Part shown: positions 21,678 through 32,368 of the stretch, in pieces | Layout of the letters: every line of letters begins with the position of its first letter | Position numbering within the stretch: position 1 is the stretch's first letter | Origin: Eunapius fragilis | Taxonomy: Eukaryota > Porifera > Demospongiae > Spongillida > Spongillidae | Length of the DNA stretch: 64,000 nt | Direction of reading: 5' to 3' | Assembly: GCA_963681505.1 (NCBI GenBank) | Contig: OY811975.1 | Location: 8,918,635 to 8,982,634, forward strand | Position numbers and translations under genes: made by a program | Notes under the pieces: generated by a model | What the model was told of the DNA's origin: nothing | Databases searched by the model: none | Seen by the model: only the letters and a program-made list of their open reading frames with translations

Positions 21678-21968
21678 ATGTCACAAAATGTTTACACTGT
21701 AACCCTTCTAGGCAGACAGCTACTTCAGGACTGTCCTCTGATGGATGAATTTGTCAATGAAACTGTATTTTCAGAGTTGGGTAAGACGTCTGTTATTAAT
21801 AACAGGAAGTTTGTGGGATGGCAACTGAGGTTTAATGATGTTGCCATCGACACACTCTGCTTTCATCATGGAAACTATGGACTTAGAGAAGTACTTTACC
21901 AAATGAACTATGGAAGCAAGAGAAGGGAAAAGGGCTACTTATGGAGAACTTATAGCAGCACTAGTTAG
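21678..21968 (+). CDS. Unidentified open segment
   Basis: A 96-codon open frame (LLGRQLLQDCPLMDEFVNE, then WQLRFNDVAIDTLCFHHGNY). Composition is protein-like and it lacks coiled coil, unlike the exons upstream. It may be a further exon of the neighbouring gene or a fragment of a mobile element. No family is recognised. Confidence 0.25.
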   Translation: MSQNVYTVTLLGRQLLQDCPLMDEFVNETVFSELGKTSVINNRKFVGWQLRFNDVAIDTLCFHHGNYGLREVLYQMNYGSKRREKGYLWRTYSSTS

Positions 21969-22395
21969 AACCTAACTGATGCTGCTGATACTGTGAGGCT
22001 CTGTATTCAGAAAGAGCTCTGCAAGTCAAATTGAGATGATTGGTGCACAAGCTGGTCCTGGACATCAACAAACATGTACAAGGGTCATTTATATTCCCAT
22101 TAGCACCTGATTTAAACAATTAATACATTGTTCACGTGATATGATCACAAGTATAGATAATAAATTTGGACCTTTCAATCATAATTGCTAAAGTAAGCCT
22201 GGTTTTATTTAAGTGCTTCTATGAAATACTGCACGTAGTTGTGATCCTTCAAGACATAAGAATTAGTTCCTTTCAATAAAAGAATTTTTGTTAAGAGAAA
22301 ACCATTTTCAGTGCCGAGCAATTAAGTTACCAGGATGCATGTCAATAAAATTAGTTTTGGTTGAGATCAAAACAGAATTTGCTATTACTACAATC

Positions 22396-22498
22396 TGTAG
22401 CGTCCGCGCCAAGAGGTTGAAAGGTAATGCAGCAAAGTAGTAATTCAATTTTACATACACAATGTGCACACTTTAATACATAAAATTGCATACGTCAC
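22396..22498 (-). mobile_element. Distal part of the older Gypsy 3' LTR, split by insertion
   Basis: On the minus strand this segment ends GGACGCTACA, a typical LTR end. It continues, across the young element, the sequence that starts TGTAACATGG at 27237. Together with 27156-27237 it makes an LTR of about 185 bp with TG...CA ends. Confidence 0.7.
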
Positions 22499-22820
22499 TG
22501 TAGTGATTGCTGTTATAGGTATAATAGAAGTGTGGGTGTAAATTGTTAGATGTCTGGACTTAATGCAGCCAGACTGTATGTCCCTGATTGCATAGGAGCT
22601 TCTAGAAGCATCTTCGCACGTGATGGACCGGCACTATTAAAAGCTGTGACAACCGAGGCAGAGGAGAAGCATTGTGGGAACTTGGCAAGCAGTGGTTGCA
22701 TGCTGAGTGTGTGCTTTATGTTTTGTGTGTACCGCTGTGATTTGGCTATCTGAGAATCTTCCCAACTCGGGGTTCTGTCGCAGCGCGTGCGTGGCCATAG
22801 TCTCAATCACAGTTGCTACA
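22499..22820 (+). repeat. 5' LTR of the intact Gypsy element
   Basis: 322 bp, TG...CA ends, identical to 26829-27150. Short open frames within the LTR appear twice because of this duplication and are not genes. No strong TATA box is evident. Confidence 0.97.
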
Positions 22821-22822
22821 AT

Positions 22823-22833
22823 TGGCGACGAGG
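22823..22833 (+). other. Primer-binding site (tRNA-Ser type)
   Basis: TGGCGACGAGG starts two bases after the 5' LTR. It is complementary to the CCA-tailed 3' end of animal tRNA-Ser(GCU) as I know it. Confidence 0.75.
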
Positions 22834-22853
22834 GAAACTAGCTTCTGTTGTGG

Positions 22854-25800
22854 ATGGCGTCTCTCCTGGGAACTGTTGGGGCATTTCAAGAAGGACAGGA
22901 GGACTGGACATGCTATTGCGAACGATTGGAACAATTTTTTCAGGCTAACGGCATCGATGACGCAGGCAAACGCAGAGCTGTCTTCCTTAGCGTTTGCGGC
23001 GGCTCCGTGTACCAATTGATACGCAACCTGGTGGCGCCTGGAAAACCTTCAGACAAGTCCTTCTCGGAGCTGGTAACACTTGTTCGCACTCATTTTTGCC
23101 CTTCCCCATCTGTTACAGTGCAACGCTACAATTTCAACTCGCGGTCGCAGAGGGACGGGGAGTCGGTATCGCAGTTTGTCGCTGAGCTGCGTAAACTCTC
23201 AGAGCACTGCGACTTCGGGAATTCTCTGGAGGATATGCTACGGGACCGTCTTGTATGTGGCATTCGGGACGTCAGGGTACAGCGGAGGCTGTTAGCCGAA
23301 GCAGGTCTCACCTTCGCCAAGGCGTTTGGATTGGCTCAGACGTCTGAGCTGGCGGAAAAGAATGTTCAGGAACTCCAACATTCAGAAGGTACCCCTGTTC
23401 ATCCGGTGCATAAGGTGGAGCCGGCCGTAAGGCCAGGTTCAGGGAACTGTTTTCGTTGTGGCGGTAAGCATAAGGCGTCTGACTGTCGCTGTAAGTCATT
23501 GGTTTGTTACAAGTGTGGCAAACAAGGTCATGTGGCTCGAGTTTGTCGCAGCCATGGAGATGGGGGCAACAAAGGCACTCGCGATGACGGACGTTCGGAG
23601 GAACAGAGGGGCAAAAAGACCATGGACAGGGAGAAGACAGAGACATATGCCTTGTATAAATTATCGTCTAACAAGTCTCGAATGCCTCTGGTACAGGTTT
23701 TGACGGTTAACGGTACTCCTTTGCAGATGCAGGTGGATACTGGAGCGGTGGTCTCCCTTATTAGCGAGAGTACTTACCAGCGTGTTTGGCCTCGGGTAAG
23801 ACGTCCTGCGTTGGAGAAAAGTGGCATCTCGTTGCGCACTTACACGGGGGAAAGTATCAATGTCGTTGGAAAGATTTGCGTTGACGTGCAGTATGGGGGT
23901 CAGTGTTATCGCTCCTTGAACTTACTCGTCGTGCAGGGGCGCGGACCCTCGCTGATTGGTCGAGACTGGCTGAGTGAGCTTAAAATTAACCTCTCTTTGT
24001 TTTATGTAGGTTCTAGTGACGGAATGGAGCAATTGCTGGAGAAACATGCCAGACTGTTTGAAGAGAAGCTTGGATTGTTAGAGGGAATTCGAGTTAAGAT
24101 CCATGTGGATAAGACAGTCAAACCGCGCTTTTACAAACCACGGCCAGTTCCGTACGCTCTGAGAGATCAAGTGGAGCAAGAACTGGAGCGCTTACAAAGG
24201 GATGGTGTCATAGAGCCAGTGAGATTCTCGGAATGGGCCGCTCCTGTGGTACCGGTGGTAAAAACCGATGGGAGTTTACGGTTATGTGGGGATTACAAAC
24301 TTACTGTTAATAGTGCTGCAACTGTGGATTCTTATCCCCTTCCCCGAATAGATGATGTGCTGGCGTCCATGACGGGAGCTAAAGTGTTCTCTAAACTGGA
24401 CCTGTCGCACGCTTACTTGCAGTTGCAGCTAGAAGAAGAGTCGAAAGAGCTTGTGACCATTTCCACACACAAGGGCCTCTTTCGTTATAACCGGTTGCCA
24501 TTTGGCGTTGCAGCAGCCCCGGCTATTTTCCAACGAACGATGGAAGGAATTTTGCAGGATATTCCCCACGTTCAGGTATACATAGATGATATTTTGGTGG
24601 CAGACTCGTCAAGAGAAGAGCACATGGAAACTTTGGCGAGAGTCCTAACTCGTCTGCAGCAGGTTGGGGCAAAATTAAAGAAGGAAAAATGCAGATTCAT
24701 GATGTCCAGTGTGGAGTACCTGGGATTCCACATCTCAGGGGAGGGAATCAGACCGACACACGAAAAGCGGCAGGCTATTTTGAGTGCACCTGCCCCTTGT
24801 GATGTCACACAGCTTAAGTCATTCATAGGGTTAGTTAACTATTACTCAAAGTTTTTGCCTTGCCTTGCAGACACCTTGGCACCATTGTACAAGTTACTGG
24901 CTAAACATCAGCCATGGCACTGGGGAAAGGAACAGGCTGATGCATTTCAGAAAGCAAAGTCTCAGCTGTCTTCAGATGTTTTGTTGGTGCACTTTGATCC
25001 TGGAAGAAAACTAGCCATTTCTTGTGATGCTTCCCCTTACGGCATTGGAGCAGTCTTGTCACATGTTTATGAAGACGGCACGGACCGACCAATAGCCTAT
25101 GCCTCTCGGTCTCTTGCTCCTGCTGAGAAAAAGTACTCGCAGATTGAAAAGGAAGGTTTGGCAGTGGTGTGGGGTGTGAAGAAATTTCATCTGTTTTTGT
25201 ATGGAAGGGAGTTTGTGATACTTTCTGATCACAAACCTTTACAGTTCCTTTTCAATGAGCAGAAACCAGTCCCAACCATGGCCTCTGGACGGATTCAGAG
25301 ATGGGCATTGACATTAAGTGCATACAAATACCACATGGAATATAGAGCTGGAAAAGACCAGGGTAATGTGGATGCACTTAGCAGACTACCAGTGGGAGAG
25401 GCTCCTTTGGAGGTTCCTATCCCAGGGGAAACTGTTCTCATGCTCCAGATGCTGTCAGATGCTGATTCTGTAGTGACAGCCTCAGCTATCAGGAAGTGGA
25501 CCAATACGGACCCATTGTTGTCTATGGTAAGACGCATGGTGCTGCAGGGATGGGAGTCACAACTGGATCCGGAGTTTAAGCCATATATGCAGCGTAGGTA
25601 TGAACTCAGTGTTCACAATGGATGTGTCCTTTGGGGTAGCCGTGTTGTGGTACCTCCTCCGGGTAGGGCACCCATACTCAAGTTGCTGCATGAGGGGCAC
25701 CCTGGCATTGCGAGGATGAAAGCATTAGCTAGAAGTGTAGTATGGTGGCCGGGAGTGGATGCGGAATTGGAAAATAAGGTGAAGTCTTGTACAGCATGTC

Positions 25801-26819
25801 AGGATACTCGTAACACACCACCAAAGTCCCTCCTTCACCCTTGGGAGTGGCCCTCCAAACCTTGGGCTCGATTGCATGTAGATTTTTTTGGTCCATTTTT
25901 GGGGAAAACTTTTTTTGTCATAGTGGATGCCCATTCCAAATGGATGGAGGCTGCTGTGGTCTCTTCACCTTCCTCTCAGCAGGCAATGAGAGTACTCAGA
26001 CACACATTTGCTACTCACGGGCTACCAGACATTCTAGTGTCTGACAATGGTACAGCATTTACAAGTGCAGAGTTCCAATTCTTTGCCAAGGCTAATGGGT
26101 TCCGACATGTGAGAAGTGCACCCTACCATGCTGCTACAAATGGGTTGGCGGAACGTGCAGTGCAGACTGTAAAAAATGGCCTCAAAAGAATGACAGGTGA
26201 TGTTGAAACTTGTCTGGCTCGATTTCTATTCCAGTATAGGTTGACCCCTCATTCAACTACTGGGCAATCACCAGCAGAGCTGTTACTAGGAAGAAAACCA
26301 AAGTCTCATTTGGATTTTGTGTTTCCATCATTGAAGAATCAAGTACAGCAGCAACAGGAAAGGCAAAAGGATGATCATGATCAGAAGGCGAGTCACCGTA
26401 CATTTATGGTGGGAGAAAGGGTGTATTGCCTGAACCATAGAGGAGGGTCCCCTAAATGGATACCGGGAGTTATTAGTTCAGTACAGGGGCCTGTGATGGT
26501 GTTAGTTAAATTGGAAGATGGTAAAGAGAGTCGTTACCACATTGACCATGTTAGGAGTAGACATAATGATGCCACAGATGGTAAAAAGGAGACGATCATG
26601 ACTCAGGAGCAAGATGTAGAGGACGTTGGGCCCCTTGATCCTAACATGCCTCCAGTTCCAGAGCAGCAGCCGCCAATACCACTGATGGCTGATGCTCAGC
26701 CATTACCACCCCAGCCTCTACCTAGGGCGGACCCTGAACCGGTACCTGCTCCTGAACCTGCACCTATCCTCCGACGGTCTAACCGACCTCACCGACCCCC
26801 AGAACGATATGGCTTGTGA
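22854..26819 (+). CDS. Gag-Pol polyprotein of the intact Gypsy element
   Basis: 1321 residues from the first ATG (22854); the frame is open slightly upstream, but only from a TTG codon. Domains by residue: gag capsid-like region 1-190; two zinc knuckles at about 199-232 (CFRCGGKHKASDC, CYKCGKQGHVARVC); aspartic protease with VDTGAVVSLIS near 294; reverse transcriptase with LCGDYK near 477 and YIDDILVAD near 576; RNase H with CDASPYGIGAVLSH near 724 and SDHKPLQF near 790; integrase HHCC domain at about 946-983 (HEGHPGIARMKAL, CTACQ); DDE core with HVDFFGPF near 1008, SDNGTAF near 1063 and NGLAERAVQT near 1097; a C-terminal beta module (GERVYCLNHRGG); and a Pro-rich tail ending RRSNRPHRPPERYGL. 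All catalytic signatures are intact. Gag and pol share one frame, with no frameshift or stop between them, and no envelope gene is present. The integrase tail stops ten bases before the 3' LTR. Confidence 0.97.
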   Translation: MASLLGTVGAFQEGQEDWTCYCERLEQFFQANGIDDAGKRRAVFLSVCGGSVYQLIRNLVAPGKPSDKSFSELVTLVRTHFCPSPSVTVQRYNFNSRSQRDGESVSQFVAELRKLSEHCDFGNSLEDMLRDRLVCGIRDVRVQRRLLAEAGLTFAKAFGLAQTSELAEKNVQELQHSEGTPVHPVHKVEPAVRPGSGNCFRCGGKHKASDCRCKSLVCYKCGKQGHVARVCRSHGDGGNKGTRDDGRSEEQRGKKTMDREKTETYALYKLSSNKSRMPLVQVLTVNGTPLQMQVDTGAVVSLISESTYQRVWPRVRRPALEKSGISLRTYTGESINVVGKICVDVQYGGQCYRSLNLLVVQGRGPSLIGRDWLSELKINLSLFYVGSSDGMEQLLEKHARLFEEKLGLLEGIRVKIHVDKTVKPRFYKPRPVPYALRDQVEQELERLQRDGVIEPVRFSEWAAPVVPVVKTDGSLRLCGDYKLTVNSAATVDSYPLPRIDDVLASMTGAKVFSKLDLSHAYLQLQLEEESKELVTISTHKGLFRYNRLPFGVAAAPAIFQRTMEGILQDIPHVQVYIDDILVADSSREEHMETLARVLTRLQQVGAKLKKEKCRFMMSSVEYLGFHISGEGIRPTHEKRQAILSAPAPCDVTQLKSFIGLVNYYSKFLPCLADTLAPLYKLLAKHQPWHWGKEQADAFQKAKSQLSSDVLLVHFDPGRKLAISCDASPYGIGAVLSHVYEDGTDRPIAYASRSLAPAEKKYSQIEKEGLAVVWGVKKFHLFLYGREFVILSDHKPLQFLFNEQKPVPTMASGRIQRWALTLSAYKYHMEYRAGKDQGNVDALSRLPVGEAPLEVPIPGETVLMLQMLSDADSVVTASAIRKWTNTDPLLSMVRRMVLQGWESQLDPEFKPYMQRRYELSVHNGCVLWGSRVVVPPPGRAPILKLLHEGHPGIARMKALARSVVWWPGVDAELENKVKSCTACQDTRNTPPKSLLHPWEWPSKPWARLHVDFFGPFLGKTFFVIVDAHSKWMEAAVVSSPSSQQAMRVLRHTFATHGLPDILVSDNGTAFTSAEFQFFAKANGFRHVRSAPYHAATNGLAERAVQTVKNGLKRMTGDVETCLARFLFQYRLTPHSTTGQSPAELLLGRKPKSHLDFVFPSLKNQVQQQQERQKDDHDQKASHRTFMVGERVYCLNHRGGSPKWIPGVISSVQGPVMVLVKLEDGKESRYHIDHVRSRHNDATDGKKETIMTQEQDVEDVGPLDPNMPPVPEQQPPIPLMADAQPLPPQPLPRADPEPVPAPEPAPILRRSNRPHRPPERYGL

Positions 26820-26828
26820 AGGGAGAAG
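26819..26828 (+). other. Polypurine tract
   Basis: AAGGGAGAAG lies directly before the 3' LTR and overlaps the last base of the gag-pol stop codon. The older nested element uses nearly the same tract (AAGAGGGAGAAG, minus strand, 27238-27249). Confidence 0.85.
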
Positions 26829-27150
26829 TGTAGTGATTGCTGTTATAGGTATAATAGAAGTGTGGGTGTAAATTGTTAGATGTCTGGACTTAATGCAGCC
26901 AGACTGTATGTCCCTGATTGCATAGGAGCTTCTAGAAGCATCTTCGCACGTGATGGACCGGCACTATTAAAAGCTGTGACAACCGAGGCAGAGGAGAAGC
27001 ATTGTGGGAACTTGGCAAGCAGTGGTTGCATGCTGAGTGTGTGCTTTATGTTTTGTGTGTACCGCTGTGATTTGGCTATCTGAGAATCTTCCCAACTCGG
27101 GGTTCTGTCGCAGCGCGTGCGTGGCCATAGTCTCAATCACAGTTGCTACA
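26829..27150 (+). repeat. 3' LTR of the intact Gypsy element
   Basis: 322 bp, identical by eye to 22499-22820, followed directly by the target duplication GTCAC. Confidence 0.97.
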
Positions 27151-27155
27151 GTCAC

Positions 27156-27237
27156 AGACAGTCAAAGTTCACACATGACATATGCATGGTGCCACTTGTA
27201 GTCAGATGAGTTGGGCGGTTGCATGTCCCATGTTACA
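27156..27237 (-). mobile_element. Proximal part of the older Gypsy 3' LTR
   Basis: On the minus strand it starts TGTAACATGGGACATGC directly after a polypurine tract. It is interrupted at GTCAC by the young element and continues at 22498 downward. Confidence 0.7.
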
Positions 27238-30030
27238 CTTCTCCCTCTTACATTTTTAGAATGACCTCACACTTATGCAAGTTTGTCAGGTAGCATAATA
27301 CGATCCCCATACCAGCCAGGGAGTAGTTGATCATCTGAGTGCAGGAGGTTTGGGGCCAGGTTCATCATGGGCTTCCACATCTGCATGTTCTGGTGGATGC
27401 TTCGCTAGGACCTGTATCTCATGACCATCTTCATGGTCTTCTTCCACTGTGGGAGCTAGTGGTAGTGGGTTCTCCTGGTGTTGTGGAAGATACACAACTA
27501 TATTTTCCATCTTGTCACCAGTGGTGGTGGTGTTGCCCTTGGTGTGGGTGGAGATTTTCTTGAACTACAGTTGGCACAGCTAGCACACCAGTTCTCCAGA
27601 ACTCTTCTCTGGCTAGGTCAATAGAAACACCTTTGAACCTTCTGAAGCATTTTCTTCACTCCTAAATGGCCTCCAACCGGAGAGTCATGTAGTCCTGACA
27701 GCTTTTCTGGTACTAGAGATGCCGGCAACACCAGCTGGAGTCCCCTGTGTAATCCACCTCCAGAAACATCATCCCACTGCCGGGATAGGACCCCCTCTTT
27801 CAGGATCAGCTGATCCTTCTGAAGCCACAATGTTTTTAACTTTGCCTGTACAGGAGAACGAGGAATAGAATTAGACTCAAACCGCATCACTTCTCTGAAC
27901 AGACTGAAGATCCTCAGGTGACCAAGTAGGAATTATGGCCTCCATCTCTACCACATCACAACTAACAGTGTCATCCAAGGCCTCTGAGAGACCACATTGC
28001 TTGCATGGCACATGAGAAAGACAATCAACATTTGTGTGGCTCCTCCCTGGTCTGTGCCCCACTTGTTAGTCATACTCAGCTAGCTGCTCCAACCACCAAG
28101 CAACCTGCCCCTCTGGCTCCTTAAAACTATGAAGCCACTGGAATGCACTTTGGTCAATGCACAACATAAATCTATGCCCATACAAATACAGTCTAAAGTG
28201 ATGTGTTACCAGCATCTCATGGCAGGTTGCACAATACTTCCTTACCGTTTTTATAAGTGTCTTGCTGGTATTGGCAACCACTCTCTCTTGACCTGCAATT
28301 ATCTGGAACAATACAGCACCAAGGCCCTCACCACTAGCATCTGTGTCCATAGGAAATCGTTGAACTGTGGCATCACTAGTACTGGTGCAGATACCGGTCA
28401 CTTCTTGAGTTCCAAAAAGGCTTGTGTGCATTCTGCAGTCCATAGCCACTCCTTTCCCTTGTTAGTGAGAGCATTTAGTGGAGCTGCCACCTGAGCAAAC
28501 CCCTCAACAAAACGGCAATAATACGACGCCAATCCCAGGAAATGTTTCAAATCCTTCTGATTAAGAGGAATGGGCCAATCAAACTTTTTCAGGATCTGTT
28601 TCAATCCCCTTTCCTGACACTACGTGCACCAGATATTGAACCCTGTTCTGAAGCAGGTGACATCTGGATGGTTTTAGCTTAAGACCAGCATTCTTTAGTC
28701 TGGTGAACACATCCCTTAGTTGGCCCAAATGCTCTGCCACTTTTCTACTGAACGCAATGATGTCGTCTAAGTAAAAAAAAACAGGTAGACCATTGAAGAC
28801 CAGCCAACACCTGTTCCATAAGGCACTGGAATGTGGCAGGTGCATTGCTTAACCCAAATGGCAAAACACGAAATTGATGCAGCCCAAATGGTGTTACAAA
28901 TGCTGTCTTTTCCCAATCTAAAGGGTCAACCTCCACCTACCAAAAACCACTAGCTAAATGTAGTGTGGAGAAATAGCTAGCATCACCCAGTGAATCTAGA
29001 GTATCATCAATGCGAGGCAATGGTCGGGCATCTTTTATGGTGACCGCATTAACCTTCCTAAAATCAATGCAAAACCTTGTACTGCCATCTCTCTTTTTTA
29101 CCAGCACAACAGGTGATGAACATGCACTAGTGCTAGGTTCAATAATGCCCTTACTGGAGGTAGGGAAGTCTTTTCGAATAGGTACAGCTCTATCCTGTGG
29201 TAAACCAAGTCCGTCCTACCAAGGTCATCATCACGAACAAATATGATGCTTTCAAACTCGGCCAGTAGGTCTGCTAATTGTTGCCTCTCTCTCTGTGTGA
29301 CATCTTGGGTGCTTGTTACCAATTGGCATATAGTGGCCTCCAAGGCGGACTTTCTGTCATGTCTGTGTTGAGCAGCCTCCAATTCAATACTACAGACATC
29401 CAAAAGTGGCCTCAAGCATCCAATCCTTCTTCCCTGTTGCACCTGAACTGGGTGTGAGGTTGGATTCAGGACTTGTACAATACCAACATTACTCTCCTGC
29501 ACAACAGCATGGGCTACTGCCAGTCCATGACACTCCATGAAATCCTGGCTGGGCTCAAACATGACACAACGATGGTCACTCACATGCTGTCCCCACTTTT
29601 TGTTCTGTCGTTGGCCATCAATCTCATTTGACAGTTTGCAGGCACCTCCACCTTCTCAGCAACTGACACCCACAAGCATTGGTAACACTGGAGTGGTTTC
29701 CAGATGAAAGTGGAACAGCCGTTCCCTTAACCAGCAGGGAGTGATTATGCTAATCAATTACACAACCATGCAATACAAGAAAGTCTGACCCCAGTAAGCA
29801 ATCCTGAGTCAAGCACTCAGCAAATCATAATGCTTAACTCCAACCCGAATACAAACATCACCTTGACCTGACAGGTTGATTTCATCACCATTAGCAGCAA
29901 AAACTGCACGAAGTGGCGTTTCTAGTTGTTTCTTGCCTGTTTCATCCCAAATGTCACGGTGAATGATAGTTACAGCCGATCCGGTGTCCACCAATATCAT
30001 CCTACGATGCCCTTCAAGGTATACGTTAAC
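27238..30030 (-). pseudogene. Older Gypsy pol relic with deleted integrase core
   Basis: Minus-strand order: aspartic protease (about 30030-29740, ILVDTGSAVTIIH at 29998-29960); pol linker (29583-29240); RT pieces in changing frames (29100-28600, with [46 protein letters not shown]); RNase H (28449-28110, DTDASGEGLGAVLF, CIDQSAFQWL); and a connection with the integrase HHCC domain (27890-27560, HDSPVGGHLGVKKML, CASCANCSS). The frame then jumps straight to an acidic Pro-rich C-terminal tail and a polypurine tract. The whole integrase catalytic core is therefore missing. Gag and the 5' LTR are also absent beyond 30030. Multiple stops and frameshifts make it inactive. It served as target for the young element. 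Confidence 0.9.
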
Positions 30031-30079
30031 TCACGCATGCGCGGTTTTGTTTCATAATTACGAGAATAGTGTACTCTAC

Positions 30080-30430
30080 AACTGACGGTCCATGGGTGTG
30101 GTTACTGCGAAGTTGTAGGTTATTGGACTCTGCCGCTATTAGGGTCCATGGGTTTGGTAAGTGAGTGAGAATTAGTAGGGTTAATGGACTCTGCCGCTAT
30201 GAGGGTGGTCAATGAGTGAGAAGCTGTGGGGGAGCCGTTGTGAGGGTCCGTGAGTGTGGTTAGTGAGGGAGAAGTAGTCGGGTTTATGGACTGCGTGCCA
30301 TGAGGGTGGTCAGTGAGTGAGATGCTGTACTCTGCCAATATGAAGGTCCATGTGGTATGGTTAGTAAGTGAGAAGTTGTGGGGTTAATGAACTCTGCCTC
30401 TTAGAGGGTCGGTTTGGTCAGGGAGTGAGA
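30080..30430. repeat. Degenerate minisatellite
   Basis: Recurring blocks GAGGGTCCATGGGT, GTGAGTGAGAAG and TTAATGGACTCTGCC in units of about 55-65 bp with heavy variation. Short minus-strand frames here are repeat artefacts. Confidence 0.7.
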
Positions 30431-30782
30431 ATGGCTTGTGCTGGATAGCCTCGAAGGTATTTTGAAGTCCTGCATCTAGGCATTGTCTTACACTAGCCCC
30501 ACTTGAACCCTTCTGTTTTGCAGATTCCAGGTATCCTCTGCACAAGTCTTCTGCAGTCTTCGCAAGTATCATCCTGTGAGAAATGCTTTGGGAAATGTCA
30601 CCTGGAGCGTATGGTTGGTATTAGTGCATTCAGAACAATTACTGTTTTGTCATGGTGACCCATTTTGATACATGTAGGTCTTAAGATCCGTTTGTTTTGA
30701 CTATTTTCTAGCATTGAATGATAGTTTGCAGTGCTTGTTTAATTGCCGAATAGTGCATGCATTGATGAAGCCAAATCAAGAA

Positions 30783-31180
30783 TAACAGACTGGAACCTGT
30801 TTTCTCTCTTCAATTTTTTTAATAAAGCTCTCAAACTGTCAACAAACAACTTATTCAGACACGGTAAGAAAAAAAGTGAGCAGGAGGAAAATAGACCTAA
30901 TGAAGAGAGCAAACGGGTTCCAGTCTGTTTTCCTCTTATACATAAACAACAAATGTCACCACAGTGCAGTTTCAGAAAGCTCTCAGACTTTCAACAAACA
31001 ACTCATTCACTGTGACGACATGTGATGACATATGTTGTTTATGGATATGAGGAAAAGGAACTTGTTTGTTCTCTTCATTAGGTCTATTTTCCTCCTGCAC
31101 ACCTTTTTTTCTTACCGTGTCTGTAGTTTCAGAAGCTCTCAGACTTTCAACAAACAACTCATTCACTATGACGGCATGTG
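30783..31180. repeat. Compound inverted and direct repeat cluster
   Basis: Segments 30783-30811 and 30901-30930 are inverted copies. Segments 30858-30908 and 31072-31126 are a second inverted pair (about 50 bp, near-perfect). A 30-45-bp unit AGCTCTCAGACTTTCAACAA recurs directly at 30826, 30979 and 31135. This suggests a foldback element or nested rearranged MITE copies. Confidence 0.75.
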
Positions 31181-32101
31181 TATGAATATGCTTATTATGG
31201 GCAAAAAAAAAATATCAGAGATAATATATATTATCTCAGATTAATTAAATGCATTAGCATAATCAGAGATTATTACTATATAATCTTTGGCATAATGCAC
31301 CTGGACAATTGTAACGTCCGCTGGATTCTGAATAGAGGACAAAAAAAGGCTCCGAAACAATGCGGACTAGCTTTCAAACTCTTTTCGTTCACTTCGCGTC
31401 GTACATGCACAGCATCGGGAAATTACCGCCATACGTACGCGAGCTATTTTGTTACCATAACAACGTACGGCGCGCACTAAAATGAAGTTAATAAGGGATA
31501 ATATAAAACGCCGTGATGAAGCGGAACCTTTTCAGCAAATATTATAAATAGGTACTATCTATCTGTCATGCACTTACGCACAATTCGAACGTTAGACGTA
31601 GTTACTAATAGCTTAGCCTAATCGTAATAAAGCGAACAAAATGGCGGCCATGAGAAGGCTTTTTTATGTTCCGATGAGAGAAGAAATTTTAATACGTCTA
31701 GAAGAATGTGTACGCTAGTTTTACTTATCTCATACTGGTATAACCATGAACCATAAATACCTCCGCGTTTGTGATTAAAAGTTTGACAACACATTGAAGT
31801 ATCACCCGATGTAATTGCGTCATAGCACGATTAGGGCTATCGAAGAATATAAAAGCTATATTTGTCATCAAACAAAAATGCTTCACTAAATAATGTCAAT
31901 GTACAGGATACCCAGGCCTTAACTGCCTTGAGTACAACAATCTACTGTTTCTCACCATCCGGGGTCACCTTTAAATGGTTAAGACCAAGGATTGCAGAAG
32001 GAAAATGTGTGATGAAGAGTCCATCTATTTAACAAACATAAGCAATCATTTTGAAACTGTTAGGAAAATCTAATTTTAAAGTGTAACCTATCTGGTGCAT
32101 A
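31181..32101. other. Intergenic, nothing recognised
   Basis: No gene or repeat stands out. A TAACGTCCGC motif at 31312 resembles the older Gypsy LTR end only over about ten bases. Confidence 0.45.
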
Positions 32102-32368
32102 CATCTATGCGCATGTATCATGAATATTAAAAACTTCGGCATTTCGGTAATAGAATAGTAACCAGTGTGCAAATATACATTTCATCTATGCGCATGTATC
32201 ATGAATATTTAAAACTTCGGCATTTCGGTAATAGAATAGTAGGATTAAAAAAACCAGTGTGCAAATATACATTTCATCTATGCGCATGTATCATGAATAT
32301 TTAAAACTTCGGCATTTCGGTAATAGAATAGTAGGATAAACAATACCAGTGTGCAAATATACATTTCT
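32102..32368. repeat. Tandem triplicate, 81- and 92-bp spacing
   Basis: Three copies starting CATCTATGCGCATGTATC at 32102, 32183 and 32275, each ending CAGTGTGCAAATATACATTT. The second and third carry an extra GTAGGAT stretch. Confidence 0.9.

Larger units (their letters stand above)
22499..27150 (+). mobile_element. Intact, recently inserted Gypsy retrotransposon
   Basis: A complete element of 4652 bp: 5' LTR 22499-22820, primer-binding site 22823-22833, one gag-pol frame, polypurine tract 26819-26828 and 3' LTR 26829-27150. Both LTRs are 322 bp, begin TGTAG and end GCTACA, and are identical by eye. The 5-bp target duplication GTCAC is present on both sides (22494-22498 and 27151-27155). 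Identical LTRs and an uninterrupted frame mean a very recent insertion, possibly an active family. The insertion lies within the LTR of an older Gypsy element of opposite orientation. Confidence 0.97.

Noticed and set aside
22546-22806. 86-codon minus frame and 67-codon plus frame in the LTR, seen again at 26876-27136
   Set aside because: The duplication is simply the two identical LTRs; neither frame resembles a protein.
31312-31330. Possible 5' LTR copy of the older Gypsy element
   Set aside because: Similarity to the LTR end covers only about ten bases and then stops.
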